From Paludibacter sp. (lineage in GTDB: Bacteria > Bacteroidota > Bacteroidia > Bacteroidales > Paludibacteraceae): a stretch of DNA of 64,000 nucleotides. The position numbers were made by a program, and so were the translations under genes. The stretch spans positions 1 to 64,000 of the forward strand of contig JAMPAY010000010.1 of the NCBI GenBank assembly GCA_023666945.1, in the 5' to 3' direction. The notes beneath the pieces were generated by a model, which ran no database searches, was not told the origin of the DNA, and was given only the letters and a program-made list of their open reading frames with translations. Below are positions 40,964 to 51,432 of the stretch, piece by piece (the stretch's first letter is position 1; each line of letters opens with the position of its first letter).

Positions 40964-41404
40964 TTATTCCTGCAAGTTTTTGACGGAAAAAATGTGATCC
41001 GGTTGAAGAATTTCTTGTAGTGGGATGCGTACAAAGTCGCGTTCTGCTATGTGAGGATGTGGAATCTGCAGTGTAGGAGTGTCTATCAATAGGTTTTCGT
41101 ATAGTAGAATATCTATATCAATAATGCGATCGTGATAGATGCCGTTTACCGATTTTTCGGTTCTGCCCATGCGGCGTTCAATTTGTTGTGTGGCGTTCAG
41201 CAATGCTAAGGGGGAGAATGGGGTATCTATGCAGACTGCTATGTTCAGAAATGCATTGTCAGAACGAAATCCCCACGGAGCGGACTCGTATATGGTAGAT
41301 CGGCGTACAATACTGCCGGCATATTCTTTGATTAAGTGCAGGCAGGTATTTATGTTGGCAGTCTTGTTGCCTAAATTGGTTCCTATACCCAAATAAGCGT
41401 ACAT
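40964..41404 (-). CDS. folK: 2-amino-4-hydroxy-6-hydroxymethyldihydropteridine diphosphokinase
   Basis: A 146-residue HPPK, the folate-pathway enzyme that pyrophosphorylates 6-hydroxymethyl-dihydropterin using ATP. YLGIGTNLGNKTANI at the start, APWGFRSDNAFLNIAV, and the signature DRIIDIDILLYENLLIDTPTLQIPHPHIAERDFVRIPL with the metal-binding DxD are all present. The ATG at 41404 overlaps the end of the cvpA-like gene, so the two form an operon. Confidence 0.95.
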   Translation of the reverse strand: MYAYLGIGTNLGNKTANINTCLHLIKEYAGSIVRRSTIYESAPWGFRSDNAFLNIAVCIDTPFSPLALLNATQQIERRMGRTEKSVNGIYHDRIIDIDILLYENLLIDTPTLQIPHPHIAERDFVRIPLQEILQPDHIFSVKNLQE

Positions 41405-41406
41405 GG

Positions 41407-41901
41407 TTAGTGTTGTTGCATTTCGTTCTGAATGGTATCCCATGTAATGGCGGCAATCTTGCGTACTGGTTCATAGGCAATGCTTTCACATTTCTGTTCA
41501 GGACGGAGCAGGTGGAATGTATTGTCGATGAGTTCGAAGCCGCAAAGCAATAGGCTCACAATCAGCGCCCATTTGGCTGCACCGAAAATAGCACCGGCTA
41601 ATCGGTTAATCCCTCCTAAGGAAATAGCACTAAGCAGTTTGTTAAGTAGTTTACCTGCCAAATGCAAGAGCAATGCCACTGCAATGAATATGATCAGCCA
41701 TGCGGTCAGTTGGCATGTCTTTTCGTCCCATGTAACCACCGAAGACAACCATTGACTCATTTCCGGAGCCCACAATTTGGTGCAGACAATAGCGGCTATC
41801 AACGATACCAACGTAGTGAGTTCTTGTACAAAACCGTGCATTAAGCCGCGCACAAGCCCATAGGCAATGGGGATTAGTATGATTAGGTCAATATACGACA
41901 T
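41407..41901 (-). CDS. CvpA family membrane protein
   Basis: A 164-residue protein with four predicted membrane segments. The N-terminal YIDLIILIPIAYGLVRGLMHGFVQELTTLVSLIAAIV is the CvpA signature, and GGINRLAGAIFGAAKWALIVSLLL is the conserved third/fourth helix region. CvpA is linked to colicin V production and envelope homeostasis. Translationally coupled to folK. Confidence 0.85.
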   Translation of the reverse strand: MSYIDLIILIPIAYGLVRGLMHGFVQELTTLVSLIAAIVCTKLWAPEMSQWLSSVVTWDEKTCQLTAWLIIFIAVALLLHLAGKLLNKLLSAISLGGINRLAGAIFGAAKWALIVSLLLCGFELIDNTFHLLRPEQKCESIAYEPVRKIAAITWDTIQNEMQQH

Positions 41902-41920
41902 AATAAAGCGGTGATAACAA

Positions 41921-41946
41921 ATAGGGGCGGACTATGCCGCCCCTAT
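41921..41946. terminator. hairpin terminator between DUF5689 and cvpA genes
   Basis: ATAGGGGCGG-ACTATG-CCGCCCCTAT, a perfect 10-bp GC-rich stem located 19 bases after the DUF5689 stop. It separates the lipoprotein/TonB-receptor operon from cvpA-folK. Confidence 0.65.
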
Positions 41947-41964
41947 CTCTATAGGGTAGTGTCA

Positions 41965-43128
41965 TTAGTTTTTTCTATTGTATTCTTTCATAACCCATGT
42001 CTCTCCGTCAGCATTTGTTAGTTTGATATCATAGCGCGAACGCAATGTAATGCTCCAATCCCATGCATCGGGGTCGTTTCTACCGTTATCGGTGTAATGC
42101 CCGAGAATACCTTCGATGGTACCGGAATAGTCAGCGGTAGGTAATACGATATGGGCAAACTTGGCATATTCACTGGTTGATACCAACGATTGTGCCGTAC
42201 CGTCATCGATTATACGTCCTTGCGGGAATCCCAAGTTGTTGGTAGTGGGACCGAATACACATGAGTTTTGGTCGGTTTCCGGGTTGCCATTGGTGCATCC
42301 GGCAGGAGTGCCGTAATTATCGTACATACCGGGAATGTCCGAACCTTCTGCTTGGGCAAAATGTACGTTGTTTATGCGTACTAAACGTCCGTCCATTTTG
42401 TGGTAGTTCTCATCGTTGGCGGGCGAGTTGATAATATCGCTAAGTGTAATGTCGTCGTAAATGATTTTTTCGGGTTCCGGTTTTCCTACAAATGTAACTG
42501 CTTTTTGGAACATAGGGGCAGGAATACGTCCCGGTGCCCAACCTACTTTTTGACTTGCATTCATGGCAAAAATGTTGTCGGTATAAGCAGGTACGCAGAG
42601 TTGTGGTTCATTAGCATATTTGCCAATAGCAAGACCATTTACACGGATGAGTATAACCTGACCAAGAGCATACTGCCCACCGGCATTACTCATATCTACC
42701 GAAATACGCAGGGCTTGTTGCTCTCCGTTTATACGCTCAGTTGCTTGAATAACCATTGATTTGTAGAAATTACCATCGTAATCTTCTGTTACGATACGTC
42801 CGCGGATGTATATGCCTGAACCTTCATTAGGAATGGTATCTATAGAGAACCAACCGCGGTTGTTGGTAGTGGGATTTGCAGGATCCATCTGATATTTCCC
42901 TCCGCTATAGGTGTACGAACGTTGGCGAACGGGGAATATAACACCGCAATCGGTCATGAATGTATCTACAAACCCATTAAGTGTATAGAGTCTTCCTCCA
43001 TCTGCTTCTATGAGTTTTTGTGCCTCATCTTCCGATATATACCATTGGTCGGGAGCAATCTCTTGAGGAGTGCATGCTGCAAGTGCGAAGACTGCTGTCA
43101 AAAGAATATAAACAATGTTCTTTTTCAT
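41965..43128 (-). CDS. DUF5689 surface lipoprotein
   Basis: A 387-residue lipoprotein. Signal with lipobox LTAVFALAACTP, then DUF5689-type modules: RLYTLNGFVDTF, GIYIRGRIVTEDYDGNFYKSMVIQ, YALGQVILIRVNGLAIGKYAN and a C-terminal OB-like/YgiW-like strand region (SGTIEGILGHYTD). DUF5689 proteins are typically encoded beside TonB-dependent receptors in Bacteroidetes and may bind a ligand at the surface. The start at 43128 is set by the signal peptide, 17 bases after the receptor stop. Confidence 0.85.
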   Translation of the reverse strand: MKKNIVYILLTAVFALAACTPQEIAPDQWYISEDEAQKLIEADGGRLYTLNGFVDTFMTDCGVIFPVRQRSYTYSGGKYQMDPANPTTNNRGWFSIDTIPNEGSGIYIRGRIVTEDYDGNFYKSMVIQATERINGEQQALRISVDMSNAGGQYALGQVILIRVNGLAIGKYANEPQLCVPAYTDNIFAMNASQKVGWAPGRIPAPMFQKAVTFVGKPEPEKIIYDDITLSDIINSPANDENYHKMDGRLVRINNVHFAQAEGSDIPGMYDNYGTPAGCTNGNPETDQNSCVFGPTTNNLGFPQGRIIDDGTAQSLVSTSEYAKFAHIVLPTADYSGTIEGILGHYTDNGRNDPDAWDWSITLRSRYDIKLTNADGETWVMKEYNRKN

Positions 43129-43145
43129 AATGGTGATGGTTGAAA

Positions 43146-46100
43146 TTAGAATTTGTAAGTAAGATTGAGGAAGAAGTTCGCACCCCATGCGTAGTAGTAT
43201 TTTGAGGGGAATTTCCAAACATTGGTAGTAATGGCGGAACGTTCAGGATTACTTGTTCCTTGCACCGATTGACGTGGCAGACGTGCTTGCTGATAGCCAC
43301 CGGTCTTCATGTGAGTATTGTTGGTAATGTTACTTACCGACAGATTTATACTCAACGATTGACGGTTCTTCAGGTAGATAAGTTTACCTACGGATACATT
43401 GATCAGGAAACGATTGTACCACTTGCAATCTACCAAACTTTCTTGGTCGGCAAGTTTGTTATACGGATAGGCAAGTTCGGGAATACCATATTTGTTGGTA
43501 AGGAGGTTACCCTCTTCATCATATTGCAAAGCCGTAATACTATTGTTGTTGGGAACGGGATTTGCGTATGATCCGTTTACTGCTGTACCATCGGCACGTA
43601 CACCTGTGTATAAACCTTGCATACGGCGTGAGGGAGCATAATCCAAATAGTTCCAATCAAAATAAGAAACGGTAATGTCGGCAAACCACATCTTCGGGTG
43701 GAAGAACGAGAGTTTCAACGAAGCATTGAGTTGCGGTCCGTTGGCTACTTTTAAGCCTTTGATTAAGACACTGTCTTTCAGTTCGTAGAGGTTTCCTTTT
43801 ACGGCATCTTCTGCCAATCCCATACCATTTTCGGCACTGGTTACAGAGTATGCATTTGATGTGTAGCGGTAGTCGCCAATGGCAAGCATCGGAGTGAGTG
43901 TAAAATAGGTTCCGAGTTTGAATGCGGCAGCCACCTCTAAACCGCGATGTATGCGATTAATGCCGGTGAGCGATTGGTTTACAAAGGTGCGTGCTTCATC
44001 ATCGTAGTAACCGTTCAATTCCGATCCGTTCCAGAAATGCGTTTGGTAGGCTGTTACACGACCGCGTACAATAGGATAGTTAAATTCGTAGGTGAGGTCG
44101 TAACTTACGGTTTTTTGTGAAGCGGCGTAGTAGTTGTAGAGGGCGTTCGCATTCTTTTCGTAGGGTTGTATCTGAGCATTAATTTCTGCCTCGCTCAATC
44201 CGTTGCTAATGCCCTCTGTGCGTATTTGATTGATGTAGTCTTTGTTTTGCTGTGCAATGCTTTGAGCACGGTCGTGTGTATAGATGGTTTCGATAGCACG
44301 GTCGTGTACACGCGGCGAGATATAAGCATCGCGTGCAAGAGGTGCCGATGTTTCTGCCATTGCATTTATTTTTAGTTTGTTGCGACCGTCAATCTTGTAA
44401 GTAAAACCTATTTTGAATGAGGGGTCTACAAAATTGTGCTGCCAACCGCTGAAAGTAGTTATGTCTTGTCCTCTTCCGTCTATTATTTCTTGATATTGTT
44501 TTCCCAAATAGTAATAGGCTTCATCTTGATTGTGTTGTGCCAAATACCATGCACGTCCGTTCATCATGTTGGTGCTGCGGTTAATACCCGAATACGTTAC
44601 CTTGAGTGCATAATAGAAATCTATAGCGTTGAAGTTCCATTCGTTTTGCGCCCACAAGGCAACATTGGTCATATTGATGCGGTAATCGTATCCGAAGCGG
44701 TTGCCGGTAGTTACACTCTTGTTGGGATTGTAAATGTCGTTTTGCTTTACGGCTTCAATCTCCGTTTGAGTGAGACCTACATTTGATGCGAGGTCTTTCA
44801 TGTCGCGGTCGGCAAAGGGGTCGATGTCGATCCATTGGTTGGCGGCAAGCAGGTCATCTACGGTTTTGTAGTGAATACCTTGCGAATACTTGGCTTCCAA
44901 ACCTGCTGTAATAGTCAGATGGTCGTAGGCTTTGTTTTGATAGTTGGCATTGAAGATGGCTTCTTGCAAATCGTTGTGCCGACGTTCCAACATATATTTG
45001 GCAGAACCTGTAGGGTTAACAATGTTGTTCTGATGGTTGGCTGCGTACAGATTGTCCCAATTGATTTGAGTGGTTGCGTTGTCACGACTTGTCCATAGGT
45101 CGGTGAGTGTACGATAAGTACTTTCATTGATTGAGGGTCCGATACCGTATTGGTCGTTGAAACTGCCTAATGAAGTACCCGTCCAATTGCCGGAACCTTG
45201 TGAACCGTCAAACGAATTGGAGATAAAGTTACCATTTCGGTCTATTTGTCCATCCCATAAGAAAGAGGGAAGATTTCTGTAGTAGTCGGGACGCGGATCG
45301 GGAGCATTGTAGAAAGTCAGTGCAGAATTAGAATACATACTGTAGTGATATCCCAATGCAACTTTCAGTGTTTGGTCGTCGTCAATCTTCCATTCGTAGT
45401 CAACAATAGCCGTGGGGTCGAAACTCTTTACGATGCGGGAGTTACGAACTTTCCCGTTTTGGTAGCCCCAATAAGGATTGTAGTTAATCGAACCGGTCAA
45501 GTCGTAAACCTCTTGTGTTACGGCTGCCGATTGACCGCGTTTGGTAGGTGAACCGAAAGTAGTCAACGACAAACGGTGATCGCCACCATTCCATTGTTTT
45601 TCTGCAGAGAAGAAATAGCCCAACGAGTTATAACTGATACCCTCTCCTATAATGCCTTTGGTGTCGATATAAGGACTGTAACGCCAAGCCAATTGACCTA
45701 CAAAAGCCCATCCACTAGGTAGAATTCCTGAAGCGTAGGTAGCATTGATACGTCCTTTGTAGTTTCGATTTGTTCCTGCCAGACCCACTTTCCAACCTTG
45801 TGCAAAGTTGCTTGCGTGCATAAGGATGTTTGTTGACTGACCGAAATCGCCAAAGGTGAATGCATTGGCTTCCATGCCGTTGATTACATCTTTGTTACGG
45901 CTGGCATCGTTTAGTCCCCCAAGCATAGAATAACTAAATGTACCGCGCTCTTGTCCGTTGAAACTCAGTCCGTTGATGTATGTCTGCTCATAGGTCTGTT
46001 CATATCCGCGTTGACGATAGCGTACAGTACTCCATGCGTAGGAGGTGTTCGAGTTGAATACATCGGTACTGGCACTCGTGTTCGATGCCATACTTTGTGA

Positions 46101-46481
46101 GCGACCCTCATCGTCGTTCAACTCGTTTTCTGCCAATTGGAGAATAATCTCATCCTTTAGTTCCTTTTGGATGTCGGCTTTTAGGGTGATGTTCCCCATG
46201 TCGTTGGTTTGTGAGGGGTGTAACTGTATCAGTTTGACCGTTGTAACATACCCTTTGGCGGCAATAACGACTTCTTCGTCAATCGCTTCCAAATAGATGA
46301 GTGCGAACTCACCATTGAGATTGGTCGTTGTGCTGATGTTCTGATTCGCCAATTTGACGGTAGCACCGATAACAGGACTGTCGTTGTCTTCCGATAGAAT
46401 CCTGCCTTTAAGCGATGTTTGTTGTGCAAACATCACTACGGCACTCACACAGGCGAGCATAGTTATGAAAAATCTACGCAT
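43146..46481 (-). CDS. TonB-dependent outer-membrane receptor
   Basis: A 1111-residue protein. Signal peptide (MRRFFITMLACVSAVVMFAQ), a carboxypeptidase-regulatory-like beta domain (SLKGRILSEDNDSPVIGATVKLANQ, residues ~20-100), a plug region and a long beta-barrel ending in aromatic FFLNLTYKF. It imports an unknown ligand using TonB energy; partner of the DUF5689 lipoprotein downstream. It is a receptor with an N-terminal carbohydrate-type extension but is not convincingly SusC. The ATG at 46481 is chosen by the signal peptide. Confidence 0.9.
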   Translation of the reverse strand: MRRFFITMLACVSAVVMFAQQTSLKGRILSEDNDSPVIGATVKLANQNISTTTNLNGEFALIYLEAIDEEVVIAAKGYVTTVKLIQLHPSQTNDMGNITLKADIQKELKDEIILQLAENELNDDEGRSQSMASNTSASTDVFNSNTSYAWSTVRYRQRGYEQTYEQTYINGLSFNGQERGTFSYSMLGGLNDASRNKDVINGMEANAFTFGDFGQSTNILMHASNFAQGWKVGLAGTNRNYKGRINATYASGILPSGWAFVGQLAWRYSPYIDTKGIIGEGISYNSLGYFFSAEKQWNGGDHRLSLTTFGSPTKRGQSAAVTQEVYDLTGSINYNPYWGYQNGKVRNSRIVKSFDPTAIVDYEWKIDDDQTLKVALGYHYSMYSNSALTFYNAPDPRPDYYRNLPSFLWDGQIDRNGNFISNSFDGSQGSGNWTGTSLGSFNDQYGIGPSINESTYRTLTDLWTSRDNATTQINWDNLYAANHQNNIVNPTGSAKYMLERRHNDLQEAIFNANYQNKAYDHLTITAGLEAKYSQGIHYKTVDDLLAANQWIDIDPFADRDMKDLASNVGLTQTEIEAVKQNDIYNPNKSVTTGNRFGYDYRINMTNVALWAQNEWNFNAIDFYYALKVTYSGINRSTNMMNGRAWYLAQHNQDEAYYYLGKQYQEIIDGRGQDITTFSGWQHNFVDPSFKIGFTYKIDGRNKLKINAMAETSAPLARDAYISPRVHDRAIETIYTHDRAQSIAQQNKDYINQIRTEGISNGLSEAEINAQIQPYEKNANALYNYYAASQKTVSYDLTYEFNYPIVRGRVTAYQTHFWNGSELNGYYDDEARTFVNQSLTGINRIHRGLEVAAAFKLGTYFTLTPMLAIGDYRYTSNAYSVTSAENGMGLAEDAVKGNLYELKDSVLIKGLKVANGPQLNASLKLSFFHPKMWFADITVSYFDWNYLDYAPSRRMQGLYTGVRADGTAVNGSYANPVPNNNSITALQYDEEGNLLTNKYGIPELAYPYNKLADQESLVDCKWYNRFLINVSVGKLIYLKNRQSLSINLSVSNITNNTHMKTGGYQQARLPRQSVQGTSNPERSAITTNVWKFPSKYYYAWGANFFLNLTYKF

Positions 46482-46572
46482 GTCGTTTGTGGTTTTTTTA
46501 GTGAGTATTGTTTTTTTATTGAGTTTGTCCTTATATTGATAGTTTTTGCCATAGGCTGCTTTGCTTTCTTTT

Positions 46573-47970
46573 TTAGAATTCGGCAGTCTTCGGGGTACGC
46601 GGGAACGGAATAACATCGCGTATGTTCTGCATGCCGGTTACAAAGAGCATAAGACGCTCAAAGCCGAGTCCGAATCCTGCATGCGGTGCACTGCCAAAAC
46701 GGCGTGTATCCAAATACCACCACATGTCTTTCATCGGAATGTTGCGGTCTTCTATTTCTTTTGTCAGTTTGTCATAGTTCTCTTCACGAACCGAACCGCC
46801 TATTATTTCGCCTATAACGGGGAATAGAACATCGGTGCCTTGTACGGTTTTACCGTCGGCATTTAGTTTCATATAGAAGGCTTTGATCTCTTTGGGATAG
46901 TCGGTCATAATAACGGGTTTGCCGAAGTGTTCTTCCACAAGATAACGTTCATGTTCCGAGGCCAGATCGCAACCCCAATAAACAGGAAACTCAAATTGTT
47001 TTCCGTTCTTTACTGCTTCTTCCAAAATACGGATACCCTCCGTGTAAGGCAGTCTTACGAATTCGGTGTCAATGACGCTTTGAAGACGTTCAATAAGCCC
47101 TTTGTCAAACATATCATTCAAGAACAGCAAGTCATCGTGGCAATGTTCCAATGCCCAACGAATGCAGTACTTAATGAAATCTTCTTCCAAGTCCATGAGT
47201 TCTTGCAGTTGTATGAAAGCAACCTCCGGCTCAATCATCCAAAATTCGGCAAGGTGACGCGGAGTATTCGAGTTCTCGGCACGGAACGTGGGCCCGAATG
47301 TATAGATTTTACCGAGTGCCATAGCGGCAAGTTCACCCTCTAACTGACCGGATACGGTAAGACTGGTTTGTTTACCGAAGAAGTCATCCGAATAGTCGAT
47401 TTTTCCATTCTCATCTTTCTTTAAGTTATAGAGGTTTTTTGTTGTAACCTGAAACATTTGCCCGGCGCCTTCGCAATCGGAAGCGGTGATAAGGGGAGTG
47501 TGAAAATAGAAATAACCGTGTTGGTGGAAATAGGTATGAATAGCCATCGCCATGTTGTGGCGAATGCGGAATACGGCTCCGAACGTATTGGTACGCGGAC
47601 GCAGGTGAGCAATCTCACGCAAGTATTCCAACGAATGTCCTTTCTTTTGCAAAGGATAGGTGAGAGGGTCGGCTGTGCCATACACCTCTATGCTCGTTGC
47701 TTGTATTTCTACGGATTGCCCTTTTCCCATTGATTCAACTAAGGTGCCCACAGCACTAATACATGCACCCGTAGTGATGTTTTTTAATTGTTCTTCAGGG
47801 AACTTGTCGGCATCTGCTACAATTTGTATGTTGTTAATAGTGGAACCATCGTTAAGGGCGATGAATGATACGTTTTTGTTTCCTCTTCGGCTGCGAACCC
47901 AGCCTTTAACATTGATTTCTTGTCCGAACGCTTTACTTTTGAGTGCGTCCGCAATCGTTGTTCTTTCCAT
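46573..47970 (-). CDS. asnS: asparaginyl-tRNA synthetase
   Basis: A 465-residue class IIb synthetase. N-terminal OB-fold ([25 protein letters not shown]). Motif 2 is [25 protein letters not shown], and motif 3 is [29 protein letters not shown], the ending that marks AsnRS rather than AspRS. Charges tRNA-Asn. Own promoter upstream (48019-48049). Confidence 0.95.
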   Translation of the reverse strand: MERTTIADALKSKAFGQEINVKGWVRSRRGNKNVSFIALNDGSTINNIQIVADADKFPEEQLKNITTGACISAVGTLVESMGKGQSVEIQATSIEVYGTADPLTYPLQKKGHSLEYLREIAHLRPRTNTFGAVFRIRHNMAMAIHTYFHQHGYFYFHTPLITASDCEGAGQMFQVTTKNLYNLKKDENGKIDYSDDFFGKQTSLTVSGQLEGELAAMALGKIYTFGPTFRAENSNTPRHLAEFWMIEPEVAFIQLQELMDLEEDFIKYCIRWALEHCHDDLLFLNDMFDKGLIERLQSVIDTEFVRLPYTEGIRILEEAVKNGKQFEFPVYWGCDLASEHERYLVEEHFGKPVIMTDYPKEIKAFYMKLNADGKTVQGTDVLFPVIGEIIGGSVREENYDKLTKEIEDRNIPMKDMWWYLDTRRFGSAPHAGFGLGFERLMLFVTGMQNIRDVIPFPRTPKTAEF

Positions 47971-48018
47971 AAGATAATCTTCTGAATTTGTGCTATTCCA
48001 TGCAGAATAATAATTTTG

Positions 48019-48049
48019 CAAAGATAGAGAATTATTATTGAATCTGCAA
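48019..48049 (-). promoter_or_regulatory. asnS promoter
   Basis: Minus strand: TTG (48049-48047), 20 bp, TATCTTTG (48026-48019); about 49 bases before the asnS ATG. Confidence 0.65.
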
Positions 48050-48087
48050 GTGTTTTTGTAAAAACACCATTTGTAAAGATATACGAA

Positions 48088-48116
48088 AATAGCTGCACTG
48101 TTACGATGCAGCTATT
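48088..48116 (-). terminator. fabI terminator
   Basis: AATAGCTGCA-N9-TGCAGCTATT, a perfect 10-bp stem 29 bases downstream of the fabI stop. Confidence 0.65.
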
Positions 48117-48144
48117 CGGTATGACACACAGTGTTATATAGATT

Positions 48145-48957
48145 TTATTGTTCGTTTGTGTTGTTATCAATAAGTTGCAGTCCTGTAGAAGAAAATCCTC
48201 CGTCATGGAATATGTTCTGCATGGTTACCTTGCGTGTGTAGTCGGAGAAAAGTACGGCACACATGTCGGCGCACTCTTCTGCACTGGCATTGCCCAAAGG
48301 CGATGTGCGTTCGGCTACTTCAAATCCGTCCATGAAACCTTGTATACTGCTTCCTGCCGTTGTTTTTGTAGGCGATTGCGAAATCGTATTGATACGCACC
48401 TTGCGCTTTTTGCCGTATATAAGACCGAAATTGCGGGTTATCGATTCCAACAATGCTTTGGCGTCAGCCATGTCGTTGTAACCGAGAATGGCACGTTGTG
48501 CGGCTATATAACTGAGCGCAATAACCGATGCTCCTTCTGCCAACGCATCCAATCGGTAGGCGGTTTGTAGCATCTTATGAAAAGATATGGCAGAAATGTT
48601 AAGCGTTTGATTGAGCCAATTGTAGTCAAGATCTTCGTAAGGCCGCCCCTTGCGCATATTGGCAGACATGGCTACTGCATGCAAAACGAAATCTATTTTT
48701 CCGCCCAATTGTTCTTGTGCTTGGGTGAACAAGTTCTCCAAGTCTTCTACACTGGTGGCATCGGCGGCAATAACGGGAGCGCCGATGGTGGCGGCTAATT
48801 TCTGTAAGGTGCCGAGTCGTAAAGCAACGGGTGTGTTGGTCAGTACGATAGTTGCTCCTTCTGATTTGCATTTTGCGGCTACTGCCCATGCGATGGATTG
48901 TTCGTTGAGTGCCCCGAATATAATGCCTCGTTTGCCGGCAAGTATTTGGTGTGACAT
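48145..48957 (-). CDS. fabI: enoyl-[acyl-carrier-protein] reductase (NADH)
   Basis: A 270-residue short-chain dehydrogenase-type reductase for the last step of fatty-acid elongation. GKRGIIFGALNEQSIAWAVA is the FabI nucleotide-binding start, HAVAMSAN the NAG-like strand, and SYIAAQRAILGYNDMADAKALLES carries the FabI-specific Tyr and Lys. ISQSPTKTTAGSSIQGF matches the substrate-loop region. Single gene with its own terminator. Confidence 0.9.
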   Translation of the reverse strand: MSHQILAGKRGIIFGALNEQSIAWAVAAKCKSEGATIVLTNTPVALRLGTLQKLAATIGAPVIAADATSVEDLENLFTQAQEQLGGKIDFVLHAVAMSANMRKGRPYEDLDYNWLNQTLNISAISFHKMLQTAYRLDALAEGASVIALSYIAAQRAILGYNDMADAKALLESITRNFGLIYGKKRKVRINTISQSPTKTTAGSSIQGFMDGFEVAERTSPLGNASAEECADMCAVLFSDYTRKVTMQNIFHDGGFSSTGLQLIDNNTNEQ

Positions 48958-49005
48958 AGTCTTAGTTTTTTTTGTTGGTTACACATTAAAAGTTAGATAT
49001 GTTGG

Positions 49006-50040
49006 TTAGCAACTCTCAAACTGACGCAGGAAACGCGTGTCGTTTTCGGAGAACAGACGCAAATCTTTGACGCGATACTTCAAGTTGGTGATACGTTCAA
49101 CTCCCAATCCGAAGGCATAACCCGACCATACCGTACTATCAATTCCGCATGCTTCCAACACATTCGGGTCTACCATGCCGCATCCGAGAATCTCTACCCA
49201 ACCTGTTCCTTTGCAGAACGAGCATCCTTTACCGCCACAGATGTTGCATGAGATGTCCATTTCTGCGGACGGTTCCGTGAAGGGGAAATAACTAGGACGT
49301 AGTCTGATTTGGGTGTCCGCGCCGAACATCTCTTTGGCAAAATACATGAGTACTTGCTTAAGGTCGGCAAACGATACGTTCTTGTCAATATACAATCCTT
49401 CTATTTGGTGGAAGAAGCAGTGTGCTCTTGCCGATATGGCTTCGTTGCGATAAACGCGTCCCGGGCAAAGTACGCGTATAGGGGGCTCTTGTGAGGTCAT
49501 TACGCGTGTTTGTACGGAACTGGTATGTGTACGCAGCAAAACATCATCAGGACTTTGTATTCCCGCTTCTTTGTTGATGTAGAAAGTATCTTGCATGTCG
49601 CGAGCCGGATGTTCGGGCGCAAAATTGAGCATACCGAACACATGTCGGTCGTCTTCTATCTCTTGTCTTTCTTCTACGGTGAATCCTACACGCGAAAATA
49701 TATCCACAATCTCTTCACGAACGAGCGACAAGGGGTGGCGCGTACCCAAAGCAATAGGGTCGGGCGTGCGCGTCAAATCGTGTCGCTCGGCTTTTTGCTT
49801 GGTTTCTTCTATCTGTTCTTTCAATTCCTCAATACGCTGTTGCGCTAATTGCTTGAGTTCATTGAGTTGACTTCCTATTTCTCTTTTCTGATCGGCTTGT
49901 ACGTTGCGGAAATCACCAAACAATGTGGTTATTTCGCCTTTCTTACTGAGGTACTTGATACGTAAAGTTTCCAACTCCTCTGTGTTGGAGGCGTGCATGT
50001 CTTGTACTTGCTTGAGCAATTCTTGAATACGTTCTTTCAT
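49006..50040 (-). CDS. pheS: phenylalanyl-tRNA synthetase alpha subunit
   Basis: A 344-residue protein. N-terminal coiled coil (residues 1-85), then the class II core with CPGRVYRNEAISARAHCFFHQIEGLYID (motif 2) and WSGYAFGLGVERI (motif 3). A Cys-rich insertion CNICGGKGCSFCKGTGWVEILGCGM could bind zinc; similar insertions occur in other PheS proteins. It pairs with PheT, which is not in this window. ATG 50040 follows a consensus promoter. Confidence 0.95.
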   Translation of the reverse strand: MKERIQELLKQVQDMHASNTEELETLRIKYLSKKGEITTLFGDFRNVQADQKREIGSQLNELKQLAQQRIEELKEQIEETKQKAERHDLTRTPDPIALGTRHPLSLVREEIVDIFSRVGFTVEERQEIEDDRHVFGMLNFAPEHPARDMQDTFYINKEAGIQSPDDVLLRTHTSSVQTRVMTSQEPPIRVLCPGRVYRNEAISARAHCFFHQIEGLYIDKNVSFADLKQVLMYFAKEMFGADTQIRLRPSYFPFTEPSAEMDISCNICGGKGCSFCKGTGWVEILGCGMVDPNVLEACGIDSTVWSGYAFGLGVERITNLKYRVKDLRLFSENDTRFLRQFESC

Positions 50041-50063
50041 TGTTTTCCGAATGATTAACGGTG

Positions 50064-50110
50064 CAAAATTAGCGCATTTTTTGAGAATAACCAAATTTGT
50101 AGTACTTTTG
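50064..50110. promoter_or_regulatory. divergent promoters of pheS and the pagL-like gene
   Basis: Minus: TTTG, 20 bp, TAATTTTG (50071-50064). Plus: TTTG (50080-50083), 19 bp, TACTTTTG (50103-50110). The two promoters interlock within about 50 bp. Confidence 0.65.
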
Positions 50111-50122
50111 CAAGTGTAAAAA

Positions 50123-51394
50123 ATGAATAGATATGTTCATATAATTGTTGTTGCTCTATTGGGTTTGTTGTTGCATACAACAAATTGTTCGGCTGCACAA
50201 CCGCTACGTTGGAGTGTTTCGGGTATGGCGGGAAGCATGATGCACGGCTCTATTGCCGACAATTGGTTGGGTAATAGACCTGTAGCGGGGGCAGAGGTGT
50301 CGGTGGAGTTTCTGCCTACGGGAAATTGGCAATGTTTGCAAGAGTGGAACAATGCTTCTGTGGGAATTGCAATCAACTATCTCAATCTTACCAACGACCA
50401 AATGCTCGGGCAGGCATTTGCGCCCTATTTTTTTCTGAATATACCGCTTGTGCGTTTGCCGCACTTCGTATTGGGGCTGCGTCCCGGCATAGGTATGAGT
50501 TTCGTAACGAAAACCTATTACAATACGGTCGCATCAGATAGTGTCGGAGTACCGGGATCTATTCGTTATCCTTATGCCAATGGGGCTATCGGAAGTCATA
50601 CCAATGCCTATTTTGCCGAAGCCTTATATATGGAAATTCCCTTATCGCATGGCTGGGCATTGCGGGCATCTTATGGCTGGTATCATATCTCGAACGGAAG
50701 CATCAGACAACCCAATTCAGGTTATAATATGTTCAATGGTATGTTGGGAGTTTCATACACTCCTCATGCCGAACAATATGCACCGCCCGCTAATAAAGTG
50801 CCGAAAGCGTTGTATGAGGGTAAACGTTGGGATGTGGAACTCTCAGTGGGTGGCGGTGTGAGGCAGGCGTATTTTGCCGATCAACGATATTTCGGGGTCG
50901 CAACCTTTGCCCTCTCAGCCCATTGGCGTCCGTGGAGCATATTCAAAATAGGAGGTGGCGTTGATATCTTCTATGATGGTTACTATCGCAGTGTTTGCGA
51001 TGAGTTTGCTACGCCAAACAGCACTTCCCCGATAACATGGTTCGGTAAAACATATTTGCGTGCGAGTAGGGTGGAGAATTGTTTTCGAGTGGGAGTGAGT
51101 GTGCAGCCTGAGTTTGTTATCGGTGATTTTACGGTGGGGATTCATGCCGGCGTCTATCTGTATGACAATATCAAGAACCTGGAACCCTATGCCGATGCAA
51201 AACAAAAAGATTTGCGTCGGGGTGTTTTCTATAAATACAATCTGTTGAATGCGGGTGTGTCGCAAGATGGATGGCTCTATACGCGTATTGTCCTGAAGTA
51301 TCGTTGTACGAAACATTTGTTTGTGCATGCCGGAATGAAAGCACACCTTACGAAAGTTGAATTCTTGGATGCCGGATTGGGGGTCTGCTTTTAA
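50123..51394 (+). CDS. PagL-like lipid A deacylase family outer-membrane protein
   Basis: A 423-residue protein. Signal peptide (HIIVVALLGLLLHTTNCSA). The first half is a beta-barrel with the PagL signature YHISNGSIRQPNSGYN (His188, Ser190) and GLRPGIGMSFVTK. The second half is a further strand-rich region ending in aromatic CF, so it is about twice the size of classical PagL. PagL removes the 3-linked acyl chain of lipid A in the outer membrane. Activity is inferred from the conserved His-x-Ser pair. Confidence 0.8.
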   Translation: MNRYVHIIVVALLGLLLHTTNCSAAQPLRWSVSGMAGSMMHGSIADNWLGNRPVAGAEVSVEFLPTGNWQCLQEWNNASVGIAINYLNLTNDQMLGQAFAPYFFLNIPLVRLPHFVLGLRPGIGMSFVTKTYYNTVASDSVGVPGSIRYPYANGAIGSHTNAYFAEALYMEIPLSHGWALRASYGWYHISNGSIRQPNSGYNMFNGMLGVSYTPHAEQYAPPANKVPKALYEGKRWDVELSVGGGVRQAYFADQRYFGVATFALSAHWRPWSIFKIGGGVDIFYDGYYRSVCDEFATPNSTSPITWFGKTYLRASRVENCFRVGVSVQPEFVIGDFTVGIHAGVYLYDNIKNLEPYADAKQKDLRRGVFYKYNLLNAGVSQDGWLYTRIVLKYRCTKHLFVHAGMKAHLTKVEFLDAGLGVCF

Positions 51395-51432
51395 TAGAAT
51401 AGAGATTTCCGCATGCTCTCTCTCTTGCAAAA